The notes under the pieces: generated by a model | What the model was told of the DNA's origin: nothing | The model's input: only the letters and a program-made list of their open reading frames with translations | Databases searched by the model: none | Source of the DNA: Halochromatium roseum | GTDB taxonomy: Bacteria > Pseudomonadota > Gammaproteobacteria > Chromatiales > Chromatiaceae | DNA length: 51,204 bases | Assembly: GCF_016653315.1 (NCBI RefSeq) | Contig: NZ_NHSH01000062.1 | Span: 11,311-62,514 of the forward strand | Direction: 5' to 3' | Part shown: positions 44,428 to 51,204 of the stretch, piece by piece | How positions within the stretch are numbered: the first letter of the stretch is position 1 | Layout of the letters: each line of letters starts with the position of its first letter | Position numbers and translations under genes: made by a program

Positions 44428-45173
44428 AGTTTGTAACCGCGATGGATGGCGACGATGCCGCCGGTCAGGTTGAAGTATTCGCAACGCTCCAGCCCGGCCT
44501 GCTCCATCATCGAGCGCAGCGTCTCTTGGTCCGGGTGCATGCGGATCGACTCGGCCAGGTAGCGATAGCTGTCGGCATCGCCGGCAACGAAACGACCCAG
44601 GGTTGGGAGGACCGAGAACGAGTAGACATCGTAGGCCTTGGCGAGGGGCTTGACGGTCGGATGCGAGAATTCGAGCACCAGTGCCCGCCCGCCGGGTCGC
44701 AGCACGCGGAACATCTCATCGAGCGCAAACTGTTTGTGGGTGACGTTGCGCAGGCCGAAGCCGATGGTGACGCAGTCGAAGCTGTCGTCGGCGAAGGGGA
44801 TCTTCTCCGCGTTGATGAGCACATAGTCGAGGTTGCCGACGATGCCAGCATCGACGAGCCGAGTTCGGCCTTGCGCGAGCATCGCCTGGTTGATGTCGGA
44901 CATGATCACGGCGCCCGAATCACCCACAATGCGGGAGAACTGCTCCGCGAGATCACCGGTTCCGGCTGCGAGGTCGAGTACACGCTGACCTCGGCGAACC
45001 CCCGCGAGTTCAATGGCGCGCCGTTTCCAGAGCCGATGGATGCCCATCGACATGAGGTCGTTCATCAGGTCGTAACGCGAGGCAACCGAGTCAAATACGG
45101 CGCGCACGCGATCGGCTTTTTCTTTCTCCGGCACCTTTTGGTAGCCGAAATGGGTGGTCTTATCGTCAGACAT
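44424..45173 (-). CDS. ubiE: UbiE, ubiquinone/menaquinone C-methyltransferase
   Basis: SAM-dependent C-methyltransferase that methylates the demethoxy ring in ubiquinone (and demethylmenaquinone) synthesis. The 249-residue chain starts [51 protein letters not shown]-like sequence typical of UbiE. It carries the SAM motif [43 protein letters not shown] and [14 protein letters not shown]. Length matches E. coli UbiE (251). Its stop overlaps the ubiJ start. Confidence 0.97.
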   Translation of the reverse strand: MSDDKTTHFGYQKVPEKEKADRVRAVFDSVASRYDLMNDLMSMGIHRLWKRRAIELAGVRRGQRVLDLAAGTGDLAEQFSRIVGDSGAVIMSDINQAMLAQGRTRLVDAGIVGNLDYVLINAEKIPFADDSFDCVTIGFGLRNVTHKQFALDEMFRVLRPGGRALVLEFSHPTVKPLAKAYDVYSFSVLPTLGRFVAGDADSYRYLAESIRMHPDQETLRSMMEQAGLERCEYFNLTGGIVAIHRGYKL

Positions 45174-45248
45174 CGAGACTTTGGGCTGAGACTGCTATCG
45201 GTATGCGTCGAGTTTACACCTTGCGGCTCCGGCAAGGGCTGCGAGCTG

Positions 45249-45902
45249 TCAACGCGTGCGAATCATGATGCTCTCTTGGCCTTCGCTCTGGAGCTTGGCG
45301 CGCATCGCTTGGGCGGCGGATTTGTCGTAGGCCGCGGTGCGGACCCGGTGATAGGTCTGGCCATTGTCGATGGTCACGGTTTGGATACTGGTCTGAATCC
45401 CCTTCAGGGCCATCTGCGCCTTGAGTCGCTCTGCATCGGCGGTGTTGCGGAATGAGGCGAGCTGCAGCAGGTAGTCACCACTGCCGCCGCTCGGAGCAGC
45501 GTTGGCGGTCGAATTGGGCGCAGGGCTAGGCGCAACGGGGCTGGGCGCTGGTGTTGCGGCAGCGGTCTTGACTGGCTGTGGCGTCGGCTCGGCACCCGGT
45601 GCTTGAGGTTTAGCCGGTGGCAAAGCAATCGGCTCGGCGGCCTCCTCGGTCGGCACCACCACCTCCTCGGCCGGCAGCATACTGAAGAAGTCGAATTGGC
45701 GCTCTTGCGGTGGGGTTGCTGGTGGGCGCGTGGTTGCCTCTTCATTGATGGCGCCAGGTGCAGCCGGCTCATGGATCATCCAGGCATAGCCGACGCCGAA
45801 GGCACCGAGGACGCCGCCGAGCAAAAACCAGAAGGCACAGGTACCACGGCGGGCTCCGCGACGGCGCGGCGCTGGGGCTGGACGGCGGTAGTCTTTGGTC
45901 AT
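45249..45902 (-). CDS. SPOR-domain membrane protein (FtsN-like)
   Basis: A 217-residue bitopic protein. A basic cytoplasmic N-terminus (RRPAPAPRRRGARRG) precedes one membrane helix at about residues 20-42. A Pro/Ala/Glu-rich periplasmic linker (about 45-140) follows. The C-terminal SPOR domain, YLLQLASFRNTADAERLKAQMALKGIQT...TYHRVRTAAYDKSAAQAMRAKL, binds denuded septal peptidoglycan glycan strands. It could be FtsN or a related division protein; the conserved position after argS supports an FtsN-like role, but the essential FtsN helical motifs are not evident by eye. It lies 39 bases after argS. Confidence 0.85.
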   Translation of the reverse strand: MTKDYRRPAPAPRRRGARRGTCAFWFLLGGVLGAFGVGYAWMIHEPAAPGAINEEATTRPPATPPQERQFDFFSMLPAEEVVVPTEEAAEPIALPPAKPQAPGAEPTPQPVKTAAATPAPSPVAPSPAPNSTANAAPSGGSGDYLLQLASFRNTADAERLKAQMALKGIQTSIQTVTIDNGQTYHRVRTAAYDKSAAQAMRAKLQSEGQESIMIRTR

Positions 45903-45941
45903 CTTGATCCCGGTTTTCTCTGTTCGGTCACATCTATTCGG

Positions 45942-47759
45942 TCACATTTGATCTGGGGCCGAAACACCGATGAGCGTTAACCCATTTCTCAACACCTGGC
46001 GGGTAGCGAGGATGAGCTTGATGCGCGCATCTCGGAGCGCATCATTATCGACCAAGAACTGATGGGCGTTGTAGTACGTATGTAGGTCATTGGCCAATGC
46101 GCGCAGATAGGTCGTGAGCAGATGAGGCTCATGGCCAAGAGCCGCGGATTCGAGCACCTCTGGGTAACGCGACAGCGTCTTCATCAGCGCGAGTTCATGC
46201 GGCTCGCTGAGCTGATTGAGATTGTTGATGCCGCTGCTGGGCTCGACCAGGATGCCCCGATCGGCGGCCTGACGCAGCACGCTCTGGACGCGCGCATGTG
46301 CATATTGGCAGTAGTAGACCGGATTGTCAGCGGACTGGCTCTTCGCTAAGTCGAGGTCGAAGTCCATGTGCTGCTCGCAGCGGCGCATCACATAGAAGAA
46401 GCGGGCGGCATCGCGGCCGACCTCTTTGCGCAGCTGACGTAGGGTGACGAACTCGCCTGAGCGGGTCGACATTTGTACCTTGTGGCCGCTGCGGTAGAGC
46501 ACCGCGAACTGCACCAGCAGCACGTCGAGCCGCTCGGCCTCGTCGCCGAGTGCGCTCAGCGCCGCCTTCACGCGCGGCACATAGCCATGATGATCGGCGC
46601 CCCAGACATCGATCACGCGCTCGAAGCCGCGCTCGAGCTTGTCCATGTGATAGGCGATATCGGAGGCGAAATAGGTGGTCTGGCCATTCTCGCGCACCAG
46701 TACACGGTCCTTCTCGTCGCCGAAGACGCTGGAGCGGAACCAGAGCGCGCCGGCCTGCTCATAGACGTGGCCGCCCTCGCGCAGGCGCTCGATCGCCCGG
46801 TGGACAGCGCCACTCTCGGTGAGCGTGCGCTCGGAATACCACTCCTGGTAGCTGGCGCCGAACTCGGCGAGATCCTGGCGGATATCGTCGAGGATGGTAT
46901 TCAGCCCCAGCTCGAAGACGTACCGATAACGGTTGTCGCCGAGCAGGCGCTTGCTGTTGGCGATCAGCGCGTCGATGTGATCCTCTTTATTGCCGAGCGG
47001 GGCATCGGGCAGCGGCTGACCCTTGGCGTCCAATTCGTCGGCGGCCGCGGCGTCTTCCGGAATGGCGGCGAAGACCTGGTCGACCGAGATCCGATAGTCG
47101 TCACCGTGCTCGCGATGCAGTGAGGCCGCAATATCCCAGACGTAATCGCCGCGATAGCCGTTGGCGGGGAAGCGCAGGCTCTCCCCACAGAGCTCCAGGT
47201 AGCGCAGCCAGACTGAGGTGCAGAGGATGTCCATCTGGCGACCGGCATCGTTGACGTAGTATTCGCGGTGCACGTCGTAACCGACCGCAGCCAGGAGATC
47301 GGCAACGACCGCGCCATAGGCTGCGCCACGGCCATGCCCGACGTGCAAAGGGCCAGTCGGGTTGGCGGAGACGAACTCAATCTGAATGCGCTTGCCGGCG
47401 CCGATCTGCGAACGGCCGAAGGCAGGGCCTTGGGCAATGATCTCAGCAACCTGCGCATGGAAGGCATTGGCAGCAAGATGAAAATTGATGAAGCCGGGGC
47501 CAGCGATCTCGACACGGTCGATCAACGTCGATGCTGGCAGCGCGGCGACGATGCGCTCGGCCAGCTCGCGCGGCTTGGTACGGGCGAGCTTGGCCAACAC
47601 CATTGCCGCATTGGTGGCGAAGTCGCCGTGAGTTTCATCACGGGTGCGCTCGATCTGCGGCTCCGGCAAGCCATCATCAAAGGCGAGCGGATCGAGGACA
47701 GCTTGGGCGACGAGCTGATCGAGCGCAGTGCGCACCAACCCTTGGATCTGTTGCTTCAT
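45942..47759 (-). CDS. argS: Arginyl-tRNA synthetase
   Basis: Class I aminoacyl-tRNA synthetase that charges tRNA-Arg, cytoplasmic. The 605-residue chain begins [25 protein letters not shown] with the additional N-terminal domain. The catalytic core has [18 protein letters not shown] (HIGH motif as HVGH) and [21 protein letters not shown] in the KMSKS position. The DALR anticodon-binding domain ends [18 protein letters not shown]. Length is normal. It heads a likely argS-SPOR transcript. Confidence 0.98.
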   Translation of the reverse strand: MKQQIQGLVRTALDQLVAQAVLDPLAFDDGLPEPQIERTRDETHGDFATNAAMVLAKLARTKPRELAERIVAALPASTLIDRVEIAGPGFINFHLAANAFHAQVAEIIAQGPAFGRSQIGAGKRIQIEFVSANPTGPLHVGHGRGAAYGAVVADLLAAVGYDVHREYYVNDAGRQMDILCTSVWLRYLELCGESLRFPANGYRGDYVWDIAASLHREHGDDYRISVDQVFAAIPEDAAAADELDAKGQPLPDAPLGNKEDHIDALIANSKRLLGDNRYRYVFELGLNTILDDIRQDLAEFGASYQEWYSERTLTESGAVHRAIERLREGGHVYEQAGALWFRSSVFGDEKDRVLVRENGQTTYFASDIAYHMDKLERGFERVIDVWGADHHGYVPRVKAALSALGDEAERLDVLLVQFAVLYRSGHKVQMSTRSGEFVTLRQLRKEVGRDAARFFYVMRRCEQHMDFDLDLAKSQSADNPVYYCQYAHARVQSVLRQAADRGILVEPSSGINNLNQLSEPHELALMKTLSRYPEVLESAALGHEPHLLTTYLRALANDLHTYYNAHQFLVDNDALRDARIKLILATRQVLRNGLTLIGVSAPDQM

Positions 47760-48138
47760 GGAATCTTGTCTTGCACAAAGGGGTTTTAGGCGTTACCGCT
47801 GCGGTCAAACAGCTCAAACTGGCTTGCCGGCACTCTAGCAGATCACCCACCGGGGTCTGAATGTCGACCGCGTAAAGAGTAGGTTATCCGGGCCCTCGGG
47901 CAGCCTCAGGGACTCACCGATATCGCACGTCGCCACCCTCGGCGAGGAAGCGCTTGTTTTACCGAAAGCCCCAGGCGGCCGGGATCTTTGGACTGCAATC
48001 TGCGATGTCATCAAGGCAGGCAATCGGATGCTGTCGTCGGTGAGCTGGGCGCGCGCCTGCGCCGGCAACAACTGAATGTCACAAGGATACGGAAACGGCG
48101 GTTGGCTCGCTAGATGCTTGTGCCAGCTGCGAGCAGGA
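47760..48138. other. Intergenic region between arfB and argS
   Basis: About 380 bases. A minus-strand frame (47835-48206) overlaps the arfB 3' end and shows no family resemblance. No promoter, hairpin or RNA gene was identified with confidence. Confidence 0.45.
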
Positions 48139-48567
48139 TCAGGATCGATCGGCGTCTGAGACAGGCCTGCGCATCGATTTGATCCGTCCACGCCGAACCT
48201 TCTCATCCAGGCGACGGCGCTTTGCGGCGCGGGTTGGCTTAGTGGGGGTGCGCGGCTTTTGCACGATGCTGGCGCGCGCGATCAGCGCGGCGAGCCTGGC
48301 ACGGGCATCGTCGCGGTTGCGCTCGCGGGTGCGGAAACGATGGGCGTGAATGGTCAATACCCCATCGCGATCGATGCGTCGATCACCGCTGTTCAGCAGG
48401 CGCTCGCGAATCGCATCGGGTAACGATGGCGAAGCCCGGAGATCAAGACTGAGCTGCACCGCGGTTGCGAGCTTGTTGACGTTCTGTCCACCTGGCCCTG
48501 GCGAGCGCACGAAGCGCTCGTGCAGTTCCTGCTCGGGGATCTGGATGCTTGCGGTGATCTTGAGCAT
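48139..48567 (-). CDS. arfB: ArfB (YaeJ) alternative ribosome-rescue peptidyl-tRNA hydrolase
   Basis: Rescues ribosomes stalled on truncated mRNA by hydrolysing peptidyl-tRNA without a stop codon. The 142-residue chain starts MLKITASIQIPEQELHERFVRSPGPGGQNVNK, containing the catalytic GGQ. The Lys/Arg-rich C-terminal tail (RAAKRRRLDEKVRRGRIKSMRR) enters the empty mRNA channel. Start ATG 48565-48567 gives the family N-terminus; the upstream in-frame extension does not belong. Length matches E. coli ArfB (140). It lies 16 bases downstream of the Uma2-like gene and may share its transcript. Confidence 0.95.
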   Translation of the reverse strand: MLKITASIQIPEQELHERFVRSPGPGGQNVNKLATAVQLSLDLRASPSLPDAIRERLLNSGDRRIDRDGVLTIHAHRFRTRERNRDDARARLAALIARASIVQKPRTPTKPTRAAKRRRLDEKVRRGRIKSMRRPVSDADRS

Positions 48568-48583
48568 AAGGCTCAGGCTCAGG

Positions 48584-49390
48584 CTAGGCCTCGAACAAGT
48601 CGTCGAGCGTCTTCGCCCGCACGGCGCGACGCAGCCACTGCTTGAGCTGCGCCTGATCATGGCAGGCCGAGAGACGGGCGTGGGCCGCCTCGTCAAGGGT
48701 CAAGCCGCGATCAGTCAGTAGATCGACAATGGCCTCGACCAGACCTTGCTCGATGCCTTGCTCGATCCCCTGCTCGACACCCGCGTTCAGGCCCTCCGTG
48801 CGAATAGCCTCGATGCTCTCATAACCGGCGCGTTGCAACAGATTGCGCAGCATGACGCGATGGCTGGCATCGCGATCATAGAGCGCCTCGACCGGCACCG
48901 GGTTGCGCAGTAGGCCAGGGGCGCTGAGCAGCTCACCAGGGCCAAGGATCTGCACCGGCTGGTCGCGCCGGCGCACCTCGACGAGTCGTGGTCCAACCAG
49001 TCGCACCACCCAGACCTGTTGCGTGCCATGGGCCAGCAGTTCGGCGATCTTGGTCTCCTGTTCCTGGGCATCCTGACCGGGTCCGGCATATTCGACCGCC
49101 AGTGGCGGCACACCGGGAATCCAGCCGCGCTCATCGCCGTCCGGGGCGATGGCGATATCGGGCGCACACAGGGTGCCGGACTCCGGCGAGAAGCCAGCAT
49201 CGACGCCCGCCCATTCCACATCCGGGTCGGTCTCCAAGGCGCCGCCACCAGCCAGGTTGCGACCGGCATGATCCCGCCCGGCAGGGGCGCAGTAGATCGG
49301 ATGCCCCTGGCTCAACTCGTAGCGATCCCCTTCGCGCAACTGATCAGCGCGAAAGGGGCCTTGGGTGTTGGGGTGGAGGTTGTTCGACAT
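48584..49390 (-). CDS. Uma2-like (DUF820) protein with Rpn-like C-terminal helices
   Basis: A 268-residue protein starting MSNNLHPNTQGPFRADQL at ATG 49388-49390; an extension to 49480 contains no domain. The first ~190 residues fit a divergent Uma2 fold: RYELSQGHPIYCAP, a SGTLCAPDIAIAPDG strand with the acidic residue, LAVEYAGPGQDAQEQETKIAELLAHGTQQVWVVRL (Glu and Lys of the PD-(D/E)XK-like core) and LVEVRRRDQPVQIL. The C-terminal part has an ALYDRDASHRVMLRNLLQRAGYESIEA helix and in-frame GIEQGIEQG repeats, then helices. Function unknown. It stands between arfB and the BREX genes and could belong to either side. Confidence 0.7.
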   Translation of the reverse strand: MSNNLHPNTQGPFRADQLREGDRYELSQGHPIYCAPAGRDHAGRNLAGGGALETDPDVEWAGVDAGFSPESGTLCAPDIAIAPDGDERGWIPGVPPLAVEYAGPGQDAQEQETKIAELLAHGTQQVWVVRLVGPRLVEVRRRDQPVQILGPGELLSAPGLLRNPVPVEALYDRDASHRVMLRNLLQRAGYESIEAIRTEGLNAGVEQGIEQGIEQGLVEAIVDLLTDRGLTLDEAAHARLSACHDQAQLKQWLRRAVRAKTLDDLFEA

Positions 49391-49758
49391 CTTGGCGTCT
49401 CTGTTTGGGCGTCTCTCTTCGCGTCTCTCGCTTGTGTTGTTGCCATGGATGCGGCCATCCGTCTCCATCGATGCGTCCAATCATCCGATGCATCCACTCA
49501 TCGCAGCCTCGTCGTTGCGCTTGAGCACCAAAGCAAGGCGAGGCGAGGCGAAGAGCCGACTATAACCCCAGAGCTTCAGGGCAAGCGATAGCACGGGCAA
49601 TCAGTCGAGGCCTGCTGCTGTTCGGCAACCCGTGCTGGGAACGGCAACCCGTTCCAGCTCAGGCTCGCTTGGAGACTCCTCTGACCCAAGCAGGCGGACA
49701 GTTGGCGTATGATCCAGCGACCCATCGCCGCGACCAGGCTGATGAACAGGGAGTGGTC
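49391..49758. other. Divergent intergenic region, Uma2-like gene / brxF
   Basis: About 370 bases, the left boundary of the BREX locus. It should hold promoters for both directions. GCGTCTCT units recur near 49394-49440. The two direct repeats and hairpin described separately lie at 49623-49658. No regulator gene is present. Confidence 0.5.
49623..49658. promoter_or_regulatory. Direct repeats and hairpin upstream of brxF
   Basis: CGGCAACCCGT occurs at 49623-49633 and 49642-49652, start to start 19 bases, nearly two helical turns. The second copy lies inside an inverted repeat: 49634-49644 pairs with 49649-49658, ten pairs with one bulged G and a CAAC loop. The element is about 100 bases upstream of brxF. 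It could be an operator for the BREX locus or an RNA element; inference only. Confidence 0.4.
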
Positions 49759-50292
49759 ATGACCGGCTCCATCGACGACAGGTTACACCATGCGTTAGTG
49801 GCTGCTGCGGGTCTCTATCATCAGCTCGTGCTGTTGGTCGGCGAGACCGGCGCTGGCAAGACCGCCGCGCTCCGACGGATCGCTGCAAAGCGGGCGGTCC
49901 CGTTGATCAATCTGAATCTCGCGTTGTCCGCCCAATTGCTCGAGCTGACCCCAAAGCAAAGAGCCCTGCGGCTACCGCGCATCCTTGAGCAGACGCTGGA
50001 TGATGCGCTGGTTCAGACCCTGAATCCAAACCAGCCCCAGCCCCAGCCCCAGCCACTCCTCATCCTCGATCACCTTGAGCTGCTGTTCGATCCGCGGCTG
50101 CGGCAAGATCCCCTACGGCTGCTGCAAAGGTTGTCCAGAAACCGACAGGTTCTGGCCTCATGGAACGGTTGTTACCAGGCGGGGCGGCTCGACTACGCCG
50201 CGCCTGGTCACCCCGAATACCGTCGCTACGACAGCGTCGAGACGCTCGTGGTCGGCATGGACGGCGGTGCAACGATCGACTCCGACCGCTGA
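49759..50292 (+). CDS. brxF: BrxF, BREX type 3 P-loop protein
   Basis: A 177-residue ATP-binding protein of the BREX type 3 phage-defence system; BrxF is the subtype marker. The start [14 protein letters not shown] at ATG 49759 has a CAGGGAG box five bases upstream; a longer frame from 49669 has no family sequence. Walker A is GETGAGKT (residues 28-35) and Walker B-like [12 protein letters not shown] (about 100-111). A Pro-Gln repeat (residues 92-98) lies just before the Walker B strand. Position immediately before brxC matches the BREX-3 gene order. Its molecular role is not well known. Confidence 0.85.
   Translation: MTGSIDDRLHHALVAAAGLYHQLVLLVGETGAGKTAALRRIAAKRAVPLINLNLALSAQLLELTPKQRALRLPRILEQTLDDALVQTLNPNQPQPQPQPLLILDHLELLFDPRLRQDPLRLLQRLSRNRQVLASWNGCYQAGRLDYAAPGHPEYRRYDSVETLVVGMDGGATIDSDR
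50031..50054. repeat. Hexanucleotide repeat in brxF
   Basis: CCAGCC repeated four times in a row, encoding Gln-Pro pairs. It is in frame, so changes in copy number would add or remove two residues per unit. Confidence 0.9.
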
Positions 50293-50351
50293 ATCGGCTA
50301 TCTCAATCGTCTAAACTGAATCGCCAGTCTGCATCACCACAAGGAGCCAGC

Positions 50352-51204
50352 ATGCGCTACGGAGATCTGATTCAATTCGACCCCATCGAAACGGTGGTCC
50401 AGTTGCGCGATGCGGACAAGTCCAGCGCCGCCGCCCAGCTCGTGCGCAGCTACGTCGTCTCCGACGAGATGGCCGAGCGCCTCGGTCAGCTCATCATTCC
50501 GCAACTGCAGTTCGACCAGCCCGCCGATAACAAAGCGGTCATGGTAGTCGGCAACTATGGCACCGGTAAGTCGCATCTGATGTCGGTGGTCTCCAGCCTG
50601 GCCGCCGACGCCAGTCTGGTCGATGCCGTGACCCATCCGACGGTGCGCGATGCAGCCGCACAGATCGCCGGGCGTTTCAAGGTCATCCGTACCGAGATCG
50701 GCGCCACCACCATGTCCCTGCGTGACATCCTGGTGGCCGAACTCGAAGAGCATCTCGAAACACTCGGCGTGGACTATGTGTTCCCCGAAGCCGGGACCAT
50801 CAGCAGCCACAAAGGGGCCTTCGAGGACATGATGGCCAAGTTCGGCGAGGTCTTCCCCGAACAAGGTCTGCTGCTGGTGGTCGACGAGCTGCTCGACTAC
50901 CTGCGCACCCGCAAGGACCAGGAGCTGATCCTCGACCTCAACTTCCTCCGCGAGGTCGGCGAGGTCTGCAAGGACCTGCGCTTCCGCTTCATGGCCGGTG
51001 TCCAGGAAGCCATCTTCGACAGCCCGCGCTTCGCCTTTGTCGCCGACAGTATCCGCCGGGTGAAGGACCGCTTCGAACAGATCCTCATTGCCCGCAGCGA
51101 CGTCAAATTCGTCGTCGCCGAGCGTCTGCTCAAGAAGACCGCCGAGCAACAGGCCAGGATTCGCGACACTCTGATGCCTTTCGCCAAATACTACGGCGGA
51201 CTCA
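50352..51204 (+). CDS. brxC: BrxC, BREX system P-loop ATPase (cut by window edge)
   Basis: Start of the large BREX ATPase; the reading frame is open to the window edge (284 codons plus one base of a protein normally over 1,000 residues). [22 protein letters not shown] is the family opening. Walker [15 protein letters not shown] is at about residues 65-78, the Asp-Glu pair of Walker [13 protein letters not shown] at 178-179, and [19 protein letters not shown] follows. AAGGAG lies six bases before the ATG, a strong ribosome binding site. BrxC with PglZ is the core of BREX, which methylates host DNA and blocks phage replication. The remaining genes expected for type 3 (pglXI, brxHII, pglZ, brxA) would lie beyond the window. 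Confidence 0.93.
   Translation, partial: MRYGDLIQFDPIETVVQLRDADKSSAAAQLVRSYVVSDEMAERLGQLIIPQLQFDQPADNKAVMVVGNYGTGKSHLMSVVSSLAADASLVDAVTHPTVRDAAAQIAGRFKVIRTEIGATTMSLRDILVAELEEHLETLGVDYVFPEAGTISSHKGAFEDMMAKFGEVFPEQGLLLVVDELLDYLRTRKDQELILDLNFLREVGEVCKDLRFRFMAGVQEAIFDSPRFAFVADSIRRVKDRFEQILIARSDVKFVVAERLLKKTAEQQARIRDTLMPFAKYYGGL

Noticed and set aside
44364-45455. Plus-strand frame of 363 codons
   Set aside because: It is the antisense of ubiE and flanking genes and has no family motifs.
47835-48206. Minus-strand 123-codon frame between arfB and argS
   Set aside because: It overlaps the arfB 3' end in another frame and shows no conserved pattern.
50334-51149. Minus-strand frame of 271 codons
   Set aside because: It lies antisense to brxC, whose plus frame carries clear Walker motifs and a strong ribosome binding site.

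Overview
The window reads as chromosomal DNA of a GC-rich gammaproteobacterium. The pilMNOPQ-aroK-aroB-gltB-gltD order, the HslVU pair, ubiE-ubiJ-ubiB and argS beside a SPOR protein are all gammaproteobacterial arrangements. Several Uma2 (DUF820) proteins with coiled-coil tails, a four-helix-bundle relic with an Asp/Asn-rich tail and a BREX locus fit a purple sulfur bacterium (Chromatiaceae) best. That family assignment is inference from gene content, not a database match.

Positions 1-5645 are an accessory, partly decayed region. It holds two almost identical copies of an Uma2 gene (one cut by the window edge) in direct orientation about 3.04 kb apart, a third divergent Uma2 gene, an intact vapBC toxin-antitoxin pair with a likely operator, a frameshifted DUF1566 fragment butted against a truncated four-helix-bundle gene, two relics of one unrecognised gene, and a truncated DUF1640 gene. 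Positions 5630-18203 are mostly housekeeping genes: ilvD, a YgiQ-family radical SAM protein, ppa, a DUF1840 protein, an OpgH-type glucosyltransferase, rpmE, a single-domain malic enzyme, gltA and one conserved hypothetical gene.

Positions 18317-25179 hold the type IV pilus alignment and secretin operon pilMNOPQ with aroK and aroB. A 427-base gap follows, with what look like two NtrC sites and a sigma-54 promoter ahead of gltB-gltD (glutamate synthase). hslV and hslU (ATP-dependent protease) come next. After 840 bases without a recognised gene, a minor-pilin cluster (fimT-pilV-pilW-pilX-pilY1-pilE, 34622-41406) lies between hslU and the DUF971 gene. The two pilus clusters together supply the inner-membrane assembly platform, the outer-membrane secretin, and the priming minor pilins with the PilY1 tip protein; the PilB/PilT/PilC motor parts are not in the window.

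From 41936 the minus strand carries argS, a SPOR-domain gene, ubiE, ubiJ and ubiB (ubiquinone synthesis), then arfB (ribosome rescue) and another Uma2-like gene. The last 1.5 kb, on the plus strand, starts a BREX type 3 phage-defence locus: complete brxF and the first 284 codons of brxC, which runs off the right edge. No tRNA, rRNA, CRISPR array, insertion sequence or prophage was seen.
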